A DNA stretch of 64,000 nt, taken from positions 1 to 64,000 of the forward strand of contig CAJTRL010000009.1 of assembly GCA_910578715.1 (NCBI GenBank). Direction: 5' to 3'. Below, in pieces: positions 19,097 to 27,707 of the stretch. Every line of letters begins with the position of its first letter. Within the stretch, counting starts at the first letter, position 1. The translations under genes and the position numbers were made by a program. Below the pieces are notes generated by a model. It did not search any database, was not told the origin of the DNA, and saw only the letters and a program-made list of their open reading frames with translations. Source of the DNA: an uncultured Lachnospiraceae bacterium. Lineage in GTDB: Bacteria; Bacillota; Clostridia; Lachnospirales; Lachnospiraceae.

Positions 19097-21078
19097 TATT
19101 TATGGAAGAAGGAAAGAAACAGGAGCGCAGAAGCGGCTTTACTTCCAAACTGGAAAAGCAGGCGGTATCGCTGCTTCTCGCCAAAGATGAACTGGAAAAA
19201 AAGAATATCGAGCTGGAAAACGCCATGATTGACGCCAGAAAGGCAAGCCGCGCAAGGGATGTTTTTCTTGCCAATATGTCCCATGAAATACGGACGCCTA
19301 TCAATACGATGCTCGGACTGAATGAACTGATTCTGCGGGAAAGCCAGGATGAGACAATCCGCGGCTATGCCCTCGATATCAAACAGGCGGGAACCGTCCT
19401 TTTATCGCTCGTCAGCGATATTCTGGACTTTTCCAAGCTGCAGTCCGGGAAAATGGAGCTCGCGGAAGGAACCTATGATATCAGTTCCCTGTTGAACGAT
19501 TTAATCAACAGTGTTTCCATTCCGCTTCGGAAAAAGAAGCTGCGCCTTGCGCTGGATATCGCGTCGGATGTTCCTTATAAACTGTCTGGAGACGAGGTTC
19601 ACCTTCGCCAGATTATCGGAAATCTTCTGTCCAATGCCGTGAAATATACGCAGACCGGAACGGTGACGCTGCATCTTGCCTGGGAAAAACAGGAAAACGA
19701 CGGGCTGTTATTAAAAATTGCGGTGGAAGATACCGGAGTCGGTGTGAAAGAAAAGGATATTGCCAGAATTTTTGAGACCTTTAACAGGCTGGATATGGAA
19801 GCGAGCAGAAACGAGGAAGGAACCGGGCTCGGCCTTGCCGTAACCAATCAGCTGGTGAGCATGATGGGAGGAAAGCTGGAAGTAAAAAGCGAGTTTGGCA
19901 AAGGCTCCATATTCTCCTTTGCGATTCCGCAGAAAATCATCAATTCTTCTCCGCTTGGCGATTTTCAGGAACAATATGACAAGAGTGTCAGAAATTCCAT
20001 CAGCTACCGGGAAAAATTTATTGCGCCCCTTGCCAAAATCCTGGTGGTGGACGATAATGCGATGAATCTTGCGGTAGCGCAGGATTTGCTTCGCAAAACG
20101 AAACTGCAGATTGACGTCGCTTCCAGCGGCGGCGAATGCCTGGAGATGTTAAAGCGGAAAGAATACCATCTAATCTGTATGGACCATATGATGCCGGTGA
20201 TGGACGGCGTCCAGACGCTTCAGGCTATCCGGGCGATGGAAGATAACCCGTCCCGGAATATTCCGGTCATCGCGCTGACTGCCAACGCGGTGGTGGGCGC
20301 CAAAGAGTTTTATCTGAACGCCGGATTCGAGGATTATCTGTCGAAGCCAATTGAGCCGGACAAGCTGGAAGATATTATGATTCAGTATCTTCCGAAAGAA
20401 CTCGTTTATCTGACGGATGACGAAGAAATTTCCGTGGAAAGCGATGACGATGAGAGCGGCCTGAATGAAGAAAAACTGACGGATATGGGAATCAACGCGG
20501 CCAACGGCTTAAAATATATGGGTGGGAGCCGTTCCCTTTATGAAAAAGTGCTGCGTGATTTCCGGGAAATTCTCCATGAAAAAGAAGAGCAGTTAAAGAG
20601 CATGCTTTCAAAAGAAGATGTGTCCGGCTATGCGATTATCGTCCATGCGCTGAAAGGCAATGCGCGCAACGTGGGAGCCGACGAGCTGGCGGAGGAAGCC
20701 TTTGAGCTGGAGAAAAAGAGCAAGGCCGGAAAGCTGGAGGAAGTGGAAGTACAGTCCCCGATTCTGTTCAGCATGATGCGGACGCTGGGCGAAAATCTGG
20801 ACCGGTATCTGGAAACGGAAGCCGCAGATGTCAGCGTGGAAAAAGAAGAAGAGCAGACGGAAAAGCAGCAGATAACCGAAGAAATCTGGAAAGAAAAATT
20901 ACAGCTTCTGCACAGGCAGCTGGATGATTTCGATACGGACGGCGTGACGGAGAGCATCCAGGAACTGAAAAAATACCAGCTGACAGAAGAAAACCGGAAA
21001 CTGCTAAGGCTCTGTGAAAAAGCGGTGAATGATTTTGCCTATGATGTGGCGATGGAAATCGTTTCTTCCGTATTGTAG
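19093..21078 (+). CDS. Soluble hybrid histidine kinase with receiver and Hpt domains
   Basis: A 661-residue cytosolic signalling protein. A short N-terminal coiled coil (about residues 15-50) leads to the HisKA box ANMSHEIRTPINTMLGL, the ATPase domain (LLSNAVKYT, VEDTGVGV, GTGLGLAV), a receiver domain with ILVVDDNAMNLAVA and the acceptor Asp in LICMDHMMPVMDG, and an Hpt domain with the phospho-His in IVHALKGNARNVG. It has no transmembrane or recognised sensor domain. A complete phosphorelay in one chain suggests input from a partner protein. An alternative ATG lies at 19102. Confidence 0.9.
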   Translation: MIFMEEGKKQERRSGFTSKLEKQAVSLLLAKDELEKKNIELENAMIDARKASRARDVFLANMSHEIRTPINTMLGLNELILRESQDETIRGYALDIKQAGTVLLSLVSDILDFSKLQSGKMELAEGTYDISSLLNDLINSVSIPLRKKKLRLALDIASDVPYKLSGDEVHLRQIIGNLLSNAVKYTQTGTVTLHLAWEKQENDGLLLKIAVEDTGVGVKEKDIARIFETFNRLDMEASRNEEGTGLGLAVTNQLVSMMGGKLEVKSEFGKGSIFSFAIPQKIINSSPLGDFQEQYDKSVRNSISYREKFIAPLAKILVVDDNAMNLAVAQDLLRKTKLQIDVASSGGECLEMLKRKEYHLICMDHMMPVMDGVQTLQAIRAMEDNPSRNIPVIALTANAVVGAKEFYLNAGFEDYLSKPIEPDKLEDIMIQYLPKELVYLTDDEEISVESDDDESGLNEEKLTDMGINAANGLKYMGGSRSLYEKVLRDFREILHEKEEQLKSMLSKEDVSGYAIIVHALKGNARNVGADELAEEAFELEKKSKAGKLEEVEVQSPILFSMMRTLGENLDRYLETEAADVSVEKEEEQTEKQQITEEIWKEKLQLLHRQLDDFDTDGVTESIQELKKYQLTEENRKLLRLCEKAVNDFAYDVAMEIVSSVL

Positions 21079-21154
21079 GGTTGACTTTTGATGACAAAAG
21101 TATAAAATAAAAAAATGAAATGTGATACAGGATGAGGAAGGAGCGACAGGAGTT

Positions 21155-22180
21155 ATGGAGAAGAAAAATATAGACTGGGCGAATCTGGGATTCGGATATC
21201 ATGAGACGGATAAGCGGTTTGTGGCAAATTATAAGAACGGCGCATGGGATGAGGGCGGCCTGATTTCGGACGCATCGATTACAATAAACGAGTGTGCGGG
21301 CGTTCTGCAGTATGCGCAGACATGTTTTGAAGGGCTGAAGGCTTATACGACGGAAGACGGACGCATTGTTACTTTCCGTCCTGATTTGAACGGTCAGCGT
21401 ATGGAAGATTCCTGTAAGCGGCTGGAAATGCCTGTTTTTCCGAAAGAGCGATTTGTAGAGGCGGTGACGCAGACGGTTGCGGCCAATGAAGCATATGTGC
21501 CTCCCTACGGTTCGGGTGCGACGCTTTATATCCGTCCTTATATGTTTGGCAGTTCCTCCGTTATCGGCGTCAAACCGGCCGAAGAATATCAGTTCAGAAT
21601 TTTCACAACGCCTGTCGGCCCATATTTTAAAGGCGGTGTGAAGCCGCTGACAATCAAAGTAAGCGATTTTGACCGGGCAGCGCCGAACGGCACGGGACAT
21701 ATCAAGGCCGGACTGAATTATGCAATGAGCCTGTATGCAATCGTGACCGCACATGAGGAAGGGTTCGACGAGAACATGTACCTGGATGCGGGAACGAGAA
21801 CTTATGTGGAAGAAACGGGAGGAGCCAATTTCCTTTTTGTAACGAAGGATAACAAAATCGTAACGCCGAAGTCGGACAGTATTCTGCCTTCCATAACACG
21901 GCGTTCCCTTCTGACCGTTGCAAAGGATTATCTGGGGCTTACTGTGGAAGAGCGGCCTGTTGCGCTGGAAGAAGTAAAGGACTTTGCGGAATGCGGCCTT
22001 TGCGGTACGGCGGCGGTTATCTCCCCGGTCGGAAAAGTGGTAGACCACGGTAAAGAAATCGTATTTCCGAGCGGCATGACGGAAATGGGGCCTGTGACGA
22101 AGAAATTGTACGATACTTTGACAGGAATCCAGATGGGACGCATCGAGGCGCCGGAAGGATGGATTCACGTTATCAGATAG
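21155..22180 (+). CDS. ilvE: Branched-chain amino acid aminotransferase
   Basis: A 341-residue PLP enzyme of fold type IV, class BCAT-II. It interconverts valine, leucine and isoleucine with their 2-oxo acids. The PLP lysine is in GTGHIKAGLNYA (about residue 190). ECAGVLQYAQTCFEGLKAY, YVEETGGANFLFV, and FAECGLCGTAAVISPV are family signatures. The start at 21155 is preceded by AAGGAG. It is followed by an intrinsic terminator. Confidence 0.95.
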   Translation: MEKKNIDWANLGFGYHETDKRFVANYKNGAWDEGGLISDASITINECAGVLQYAQTCFEGLKAYTTEDGRIVTFRPDLNGQRMEDSCKRLEMPVFPKERFVEAVTQTVAANEAYVPPYGSGATLYIRPYMFGSSSVIGVKPAEEYQFRIFTTPVGPYFKGGVKPLTIKVSDFDRAAPNGTGHIKAGLNYAMSLYAIVTAHEEGFDENMYLDAGTRTYVEETGGANFLFVTKDNKIVTPKSDSILPSITRRSLLTVAKDYLGLTVEERPVALEEVKDFAECGLCGTAAVISPVGKVVDHGKEIVFPSGMTEMGPVTKKLYDTLTGIQMGRIEAPEGWIHVIR

Positions 22181-22190
22181 TATGAACGGA

Positions 22191-22222
22191 GCGCGGGCCG
22201 TCGGGCCTGCGCTTTTTTGCAT
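22191..22222 (+). terminator. Intrinsic terminator after ilvE
   Basis: A GC-rich stem (GCGCGGGCC paired with GGGCCTGCGC, one mismatch, loop GTC) is followed by TTTTTTG. It lies 10 bases after the ilvE stop codon. Confidence 0.75.
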
Positions 22223-22333
22223 AAAGGCCATTTTGTGCTGAACCTGATTTGCACGGAAAACGTTTTGCACAGGAGCCGACACGCATCCGCCCGGTTTCGC
22301 AGGGAAGCGGGAAGAAAGGATTTGAACGCGGAT

Positions 22334-23098
22334 ATGTATGAGCGGATTAAAAAAGAATATCCTTATCTGTATGAGACCCATCTTCATACGTCCGAAGGAA
22401 GCGCCTGCGGCCGCAGTACAGGCGGAGAAATGGCAAAAGCCTGTAAGGAATACGGTTATGCGGGCATTTTTGTGACGGACCATAACTGGGGCGGCAATAC
22501 GGCGGTGGACGAAAGACTGCCCTGGGACGAATGGGTGCATGAATTCTGCAAAGGATATGAAAGCGCAAGAGCGGAAGGGGAGCGCATCGGTCTTGATGTG
22601 TTTTTCGGCTACGAGGCCGGTTTTGGCGGAACGGAATTTCTGATTTACGGTGTCGATAAGGCATGGATGCTGGCCCATCCGGCGATTCGGAACGCGGATA
22701 TACAAGAACAGTACGAGCTCGTACATGCGGGCGGCGGAATGGTAATTCACGCCCATCCGTACAGAGAGGAGAACTATATTCCCCGTATACGTCTTTTCCC
22801 GGAATGGGTGGACGGCGTGGAGGGCGTCAATGCCATGCACTCCAATTCCCGGAGCCTTTACCATAATGCCCCGGCTTATGATGTCAAAGCGGTCGCTTAT
22901 GCACAGGAACACCGTCTGCCCATAACGGCCGGCTCCGATATCCATCGTGCGGCACTGCTCGGCGGCGGCGTTGCGTTCCGCCGGAAACTGAAATCTCCGG
23001 CGGATTATATCCGGGCAATTCTTACCGGAGAGGATTATGTGCTGACAAACGGCGAATACTGGTATCAGAAAGACGGAAAGTGTCTGGCGGCGGAATGA
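22334..23098 (+). CDS. PHP-domain metal-dependent phosphoesterase
   Basis: A 254-residue protein of the polymerase-and-histidinol-phosphatase fold. Metal ligands are visible in order: THLHTSEGS (HxH), VTDHNW (DH), FFGYEAGF (Glu), VIHAHPYRE (HxH), MHSNS, and AGSDIH. Such proteins hydrolyse phosphoesters or nucleotides; the substrate here is unknown. The ATG at 22334 (MYERIKKEY) was chosen because the frame upstream enters the ilvE terminator; a TTG at 22322 is possible. Its last nine codons are partly duplicated just after the stop codon. Confidence 0.82.
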   Translation: MYERIKKEYPYLYETHLHTSEGSACGRSTGGEMAKACKEYGYAGIFVTDHNWGGNTAVDERLPWDEWVHEFCKGYESARAEGERIGLDVFFGYEAGFGGTEFLIYGVDKAWMLAHPAIRNADIQEQYELVHAGGGMVIHAHPYREENYIPRIRLFPEWVDGVEGVNAMHSNSRSLYHNAPAYDVKAVAYAQEHRLPITAGSDIHRAALLGGGVAFRRKLKSPADYIRAILTGEDYVLTNGEYWYQKDGKCLAAE

Positions 23099-23136
23099 AA
23101 AGATGCCGGAAAGACGGGAAATGTCTGGCGGCGGAA
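23069..23136 (+). repeat. Tandem duplication over the end of the PHP gene
   Basis: Two near-identical 27-base copies (23069-23095 and 23110-23136, two differences) are offset by 41 bases. The first encodes the C-terminal KDGKCLAAE of the PHP protein; the second lies between it and the lipoprotein gene. Confidence 0.85.
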
Positions 23137-23181
23137 GGAAAGTTGCGGAAACGGGATTTTGAAACAGAGGACGGAGAAACG

Positions 23182-24243
23182 ATGTTAAGAAAAAGTAAAA
23201 AAGCGGCGGCGCTGCTATTTGCCCTGTCATTTTTTATGAGCCTGCTGGCGGGCTGCGGCAGCGGCGGAGACGGCATGAAAGTTGTACTGACCACCGGATT
23301 TCGTAAGGATGAGGTATTCCGTATCGAATCGGTTTCCTGTACCCTTCCGGAAATGATGGTGTATCTGACCAATATTCAGAACCAGTATGAAAGCGTTTAC
23401 GGGACAGAAATCTGGAATATCAATCTGGGCGATATGACGCTGGAGCAGAACGTAAAGGACATTGCGTTAGCACAGATTGCGCAGATTAAGACAATGAATC
23501 TGATGGCGGAGAAATATCAGGTCGGGCTGACAAAGGAAGAAAAGGAACAGGCGGACTATCTTGCGAAGGTTTATTATGCTTCGCTGAACGAGACGGAAGT
23601 CGAGGCGATGGGCGTCAGCCAGGAGACCATAGAAAACCTGTACCGGGAATATGCGCTCGCCAATAAAGTATATCAGTATATCATCAAAGACATTAATCCG
23701 GAAATCAGCGACGATGAGGCAAGAACCATCAAAGTCCAGCAGATTCTGCTAAAAACATACGCAACGGACGGGACCGGACGGAAGATTGAATATACGGAAA
23801 AGGCGAAGGAAGATACCTACAAGACCGCCTGTGAGGTATGGGATAAAGCGATGGCGGGAGAAGACTTCGACGAATTAATCAGACATTATAACGAAGGGGA
23901 AAAAAGCACCTGTTCTTTTGGAAAAGGCGAGACGGAGCCCGCCTTTGAAAAGGCCGCGTTCAATCTCGGAACGAATGAAATCAGCGAGATTGTAGAGACG
24001 GAAGAAGGATATCATATCATCAAATGTATCAGCACTTTTGATAAAGAAGAGACGGACAGCAACAAAGTGAAAATCGTGGAGCAGCGGAGGAAAGAAGTAT
24101 TTGGCCAGGAATATGACGCGTTTGTGGAAACGCTGACGAGAAAGCTGAATGAAGAGCTCTGGGAAAGCATCGGTTTTATTCATGATGAAAACGTCAGGAC
24201 GGCCGATTTCTGGGATGTTTTTAACAACGGGTTTGCGTTTTGA
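23182..24243 (+). CDS. Peptidyl-prolyl isomerase lipoprotein (PrsA/SurA-like foldase)
   Basis: A 353-residue exported protein. A lipoprotein signal peptide ends at LLAGC (Cys about residue 25). The middle is helical like the SurA/PrsA chaperone module. A parvulin-like domain (about residues 195-300) shows VQQILLKTY, SFGKGETEPAFEKAAFNL, and VETEEGYHIIKCI. It likely acts at the outer face of the membrane in folding secreted proteins. ATG 23182 was chosen because the signal peptide begins there (MLRKSKKAAALLF). Confidence 0.85.
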   Translation: MLRKSKKAAALLFALSFFMSLLAGCGSGGDGMKVVLTTGFRKDEVFRIESVSCTLPEMMVYLTNIQNQYESVYGTEIWNINLGDMTLEQNVKDIALAQIAQIKTMNLMAEKYQVGLTKEEKEQADYLAKVYYASLNETEVEAMGVSQETIENLYREYALANKVYQYIIKDINPEISDDEARTIKVQQILLKTYATDGTGRKIEYTEKAKEDTYKTACEVWDKAMAGEDFDELIRHYNEGEKSTCSFGKGETEPAFEKAAFNLGTNEISEIVETEEGYHIIKCISTFDKEETDSNKVKIVEQRRKEVFGQEYDAFVETLTRKLNEELWESIGFIHDENVRTADFWDVFNNGFAF

Positions 24244-24277
24244 CTTTCGTGGGAAAATCAGGACAGTTTAGAAAAAA

Positions 24278-24305
24278 TTTAGAAATCGGAAAAAGCCTGT
24301 AAAAT
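24278..24305 (+). promoter_or_regulatory. Probable htpG promoter P1
   Basis: TTTAGA and TAAAAT are separated by 16 bases. Transcription from here would place the CIRCE operator in the early 5' leader, the usual arrangement for HrcA control. Confidence 0.5.
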
Positions 24306-24325
24306 AAAGGACTTCTGACACATTG

Positions 24326-24352
24326 TTAGCACTCGGCAAAGCTGAGTGCTAA
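24326..24352 (+). promoter_or_regulatory. CIRCE operator (HrcA binding site)
   Basis: A perfect inverted repeat TTAGCACTC-N9-GAGTGCTAA, the textbook CIRCE element. It implies heat-shock control of htpG by the repressor HrcA. HrcA is not encoded in this window. Confidence 0.95.
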
Positions 24353-24359
24353 TTTTTCC

Positions 24360-24388
24360 TTGACTTTTTATTAAGAGCGCATTACACT
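24360..24388 (+). promoter_or_regulatory. Second htpG promoter P2
   Basis: TTGACT and TACACT are separated by 17 bases, directly downstream of CIRCE. It is closer to the sigma-A consensus than P1. HrcA bound at CIRCE would lie just upstream of its -35 box. Confidence 0.6.
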
Positions 24389-24459
24389 GTTCATTAGATA
24401 AAAACGGGCCGGAGAAATGCCTGTTTATGAGAGGAAAAAAGAGAAAGGAATGTGGTAAA

Positions 24460-26724
24460 ATGGCAGCAAAGCATGGTAATTTATCGATTAACAGCGATAA
24501 TATTTTCCCGATTATCAAAAAGTGGTTATACTCTGACCACGATATTTTCTTCCGCGAGCTGATTTCCAACGGCTGCGACGCGGTGACGAAACTCAAAAAA
24601 CTGGATATGATGGGCGAATATGCGCTACCCGGCGACTATAAGGCCAAAATCCAGGTTATCGTGAACCCGGAAGAAAAGACATTAAAATTTATTGATAACG
24701 GACTGGGCATGACCGCCGACGAAGTAGAGGAATATATCAATCAGATTGCTTTTTCCGGCGCAACGGAATTTATTGAAAAATATAAAGATAAAACCAATGA
24801 AGACCAGATTATCGGTCATTTCGGCCTGGGCTTTTACTCTGCTTTCATGGTAGCCGATGAAGTGCATATCGACAGCCTTTCCTATCAGGAAGGTGCGGCA
24901 CCCGTGCACTGGGAATGTGACGGCGGCACGGAGTTCGATATGGAGGAAGGGACGAGAACCGAGGTCGGTACGGAAATTACCCTGTTTTTGAACGAAGACT
25001 GCCTGGAGTTCTGCAACGAATACAAGGCGCGTGAAGTTATCAAAAAATACTGCTCCTTCATGCCCATTGAAATTTATTTAAGCAAAGCCAATACGACCGA
25101 TACCCAGACGATTACGGAAGCGGAAAAACTGGATACGGACGTTGTTATCGAAGAGATTAAGAAGGAAAAAGAAGAGGACGAGCAGAAATTAAAAATCAGA
25201 AAACGTCCGGAGCTTCTGAACGAGACGCAGCCCCTCTGGAGCAAACATCCCAATGACTGCACGAAAGAGGAATATCTGGAATTTTACCGGAAAGTATTTC
25301 AGGATTATAAAGAGCCCCTGTTCTGGATTCACCTGAACATGGATTATCCTTTTAACCTGAAAGGAATCCTGTATTTCCCCAAAATCAACATGGAGTATGA
25401 ATCCATCGAAGGCACGATTAAGCTGTACAATAACCAGGTATTTATCGCGGATAACATTAAAGAAGTCATCCCGGAATTTCTGATGCTGTTAAAGGGCGTT
25501 ATCGACTGTCCCGATTTGCCGTTAAATGTTTCCAGAAGCGCATTGCAGAACGACGGTTTTGTAAATAAGATTAACGAGTATATTACGAAAAAAGTTGCGG
25601 ACAAACTTTCCGGCATGTGCAAGACCGAAAAAGAAGAATACGAGAAATATTGGGACGATATCAGCCCCTTTATCAAGTTTGGCTGCTTAAAAGACGACAA
25701 ATTCTGCGAGAAAATGACGGATTATATTCTCTTCAAGAATCTGGACGGCAAATATCTGACACTTCCCGAATGCCTGGAAGTTGCAAAGAGAGACCCGGAC
25801 GAAGCAGAAGAAGAGAAGGCAGCAGACGAATCCGGCGCGGACGGCCAGACAGCTTCCGAAAGCGGAGACGCTTCGGTTGTGGACGAGAATGGCGAGAAGG
25901 TGGAAGCCGAAGTTGTGGATGAAAACGGCGAAAAAGTGGAAGCCAAAGCTGTGGATGAGAACGGTGAGAAGGTGGAAGCCGAGGTCGTGGACGAAACGGC
26001 AGAAAGCGGCCAGGCCGTAGACGAAAACGGCGAAAAGGTTGAGGCGGAAGTCGTTGATGAAAACGCGGACATGGCGGAGGATGAGGAAGACGAAGCGGAG
26101 AAGAAAGAGAAAGTCATCTATTATGTGACGGACGAAAAACAGCAGAGCCAGTATATCAATATGTTCCGTGCTGCCAAAATGGACGCGGTGATACTGACAC
26201 ACAACATCGACCAGCCTTTCGTGTCACAGCTTGAGGCGAAGAATGAGGGCATCAAGTTCCAGAGAATCGATGCCGACCTGACCGATACCTTTAAGGCGAA
26301 AACTTCCAAAAAGACCGAAAAGGAACTGGAAGCACAGGCCGAAGAGATTGTGGGTATCATGAAAAAGGTATTGAAGAAGGATTCCATTACCGTTAAGGTG
26401 GAAAAGCTGAAAAACAAGAAGATTTCTTCCATGATTACCTTATCCGAGGAAAGCAGAAGAATGCAGGACATGATGAAGATGTATGCGATGCCCGGCATGG
26501 ATGCCGGAATGTTCGGCGGCAAGGAAGGCGAAACGCTGATTCTGAATGCAAACCATCCGCTTGTCCAGTATGTGCTGGAGAACAAAGACGGCGAAAACAC
26601 GAAAACCATCTGCGAGCAGTTATATGACCTCGCTTTGCTGCAGCACGCGCCGCTTGAACCGGAGGCGATGACGAAATTCATCGCAAGGAGCAATGAGATT
26701 ATGCTGCTTCTGGCGAAAGCGTAG
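24460..26724 (+). CDS. htpG: Hsp90-family chaperone HtpG with a repeat insertion
   Basis: A 754-residue ATP-dependent chaperone. The N-terminal GHKL ATPase shows FRELISNGCDA (Hsp90 has Asn here), IDNGLGMTADEVEE, and GHFGLGFYSAFMVAD. The middle domain has YFPKINMEYE and LPLNVSRSALQND. The C-terminal dimerisation domain follows. At about residues 473-542 the middle domain is interrupted by about six acidic units based on VVDENGEKVEAE, then a Glu/Asp-rich tract. Canonical HtpG is about 625-640 residues and lacks this. CIRCE upstream and a terminator downstream make it a single-gene unit. Confidence 0.95.
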   Translation: MAAKHGNLSINSDNIFPIIKKWLYSDHDIFFRELISNGCDAVTKLKKLDMMGEYALPGDYKAKIQVIVNPEEKTLKFIDNGLGMTADEVEEYINQIAFSGATEFIEKYKDKTNEDQIIGHFGLGFYSAFMVADEVHIDSLSYQEGAAPVHWECDGGTEFDMEEGTRTEVGTEITLFLNEDCLEFCNEYKAREVIKKYCSFMPIEIYLSKANTTDTQTITEAEKLDTDVVIEEIKKEKEEDEQKLKIRKRPELLNETQPLWSKHPNDCTKEEYLEFYRKVFQDYKEPLFWIHLNMDYPFNLKGILYFPKINMEYESIEGTIKLYNNQVFIADNIKEVIPEFLMLLKGVIDCPDLPLNVSRSALQNDGFVNKINEYITKKVADKLSGMCKTEKEEYEKYWDDISPFIKFGCLKDDKFCEKMTDYILFKNLDGKYLTLPECLEVAKRDPDEAEEEKAADESGADGQTASESGDASVVDENGEKVEAEVVDENGEKVEAKAVDENGEKVEAEVVDETAESGQAVDENGEKVEAEVVDENADMAEDEEDEAEKKEKVIYYVTDEKQQSQYINMFRAAKMDAVILTHNIDQPFVSQLEAKNEGIKFQRIDADLTDTFKAKTSKKTEKELEAQAEEIVGIMKKVLKKDSITVKVEKLKNKKISSMITLSEESRRMQDMMKMYAMPGMDAGMFGGKEGETLILNANHPLVQYVLENKDGENTKTICEQLYDLALLQHAPLEPEAMTKFIARSNEIMLLLAKA
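25876..26085 (+). repeat. In-frame 36-base repeat within htpG
   Basis: About six units of 12 codons (one shortened to 10) encode VVDENGEKVEAE and variants. Synonymous differences between copies suggest they are not a very recent expansion. Confidence 0.9.
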
Positions 26725-26779
26725 AAGAAATCGCGTAACAGAAAAGAGGAAAGCAGTAAATTTTTAAAAATGTAAAGAC

Positions 26780-26816
26780 GGGGGCGGCATATCAGACAAT
26801 GCCGCCCCCATATTTA
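26780..26816 (+). terminator. Intrinsic terminator after htpG
   Basis: An 11-base-pair stem GGGGGCGGCAT with an 8-base loop, followed by an AT-rich tail. Confidence 0.85.
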
Positions 26817-26820
26817 TTCC

Positions 26821-26870
26821 CGCGGGCAACGAGCCAAAGTCATGCTTGCATGAATTTGGCGACTGCCGCG
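26821..26870. repeat. Short interspersed hairpin repeat
   Basis: An imperfect palindrome with arms CGCGGGCAACGAGCCAAAGT and its near complement around a CATG-CTTG-CATG centre. From memory this GCCAAA-GTCATGCTTGCATG hairpin recurs in Lachnospiraceae intergenic regions. Confidence 0.6.
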
Positions 26871-26956
26871 ATGTATTTCACTTTTTTCCGAATGGCAATA
26901 TGCCTGAAACTGCATATGATAATTAGAAAGATAATAAGGTTAAAGCAGGTAATTAT

Positions 26957-27642
26957 ATGAACGGGAAAACGTTTAAAATGGCGCAAGGGGAAGGAGAGCA
27001 GACCGGCGGACTGCAGATTAATGTGACCTCAGATATCGGACTGATTCCGATTCAGAACGCCGTGATTTCCATTGCCTATACAAGAGCACCCGAGACAGAA
27101 GTAGAAACACTCGAGACGGATATCTCCGGGCAGACGGAGGAAGTGCAGCTTTCCGCACCGCCTCTTTCTTATAGTCTGACGCCGGAATCACCAATGCCTT
27201 ATTCAGAATACAATGTGACCGTGGAGGCGCCCGGATATGAGCCGGTCATGATTTCCGGCGTGGAAGTTCTGCCGGATGTAACGGCTGTGCAGAACATACG
27301 GATGACGCCGACAGAAACCGCAAGAGAAACGGAAGAGACGCTCGTCATTCCGGACCATACGCTATATGGGGAATATCCGCCGAAAATTCCGGAAGAAGAA
27401 ATCAAACCGATGGACGAAACGGGAGAAATTGTTTTAAGCAGAGTCGTGATTCCGGAATTCGTTGTCGTTCACGACGGCGTTCCAAATGACAGCAGTGCGC
27501 CGAACTATTATGTACGATATAAGGACTATATCAAAAACGTGGCTTCCTCAGAAATATATGCGACCTGGCCGGAAAGCAGTATCTATGCGAATATTCTGGC
27601 AATTTTATCTTTTACGCTTAACAGAGTGTATACGGAGTGGTA
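26957..27642 (+). pseudogene. SpoIID-like/peptidoglycan-binding protein, N-terminal half (interrupted)
   Basis: The frame encodes 228 residues: a carboxypeptidase-regulatory-like beta domain (GLQINVTSDIGLIPIQNAV, VEAPGYEPVMISGVEVLPD), a Pro/Thr/Glu-rich linker, then the start of a SpoIID-like segment (YIKNVASSEIYATWPE, ILSFTLNRVYTEW). It stops at an in-frame TAG created by the junction of the inserted element at 27641. The remainder lies at 33455-34034. Joining the two at the shared GGTA gives TGG TAT CGG and a continuous 421-residue protein. It is therefore an interrupted gene, possibly restorable by excision, rather than a decayed one. Confidence 0.85.
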
Positions 27643-27662
27643 GGGCCGCCGCCGCTGATTCG
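27639..27662. other. attL: left junction of the serine-integrase element
   Basis: The shared core GGTA (27639-27642) is followed 11 bases later by GCTGATTCG (27654-27662). This is the inverted partner of CGAATCAGC at the right end, also exactly 11 bases from its core. Confidence 0.8.
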
Positions 27663-27707
27663 CGGTCAGCCGTTATTACATCGAAGTCGGCTGTTGTTAT
27701 TTCCAGG

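Noticed and set aside
20831..23230. A 799-codon open frame on the minus strand across ilvE and the PHP gene
   Set aside because: It is antisense to well-recognised genes, rich in Arg/His/Phe/Ser from codon-bias complement, has no ribosome binding site and no domain.
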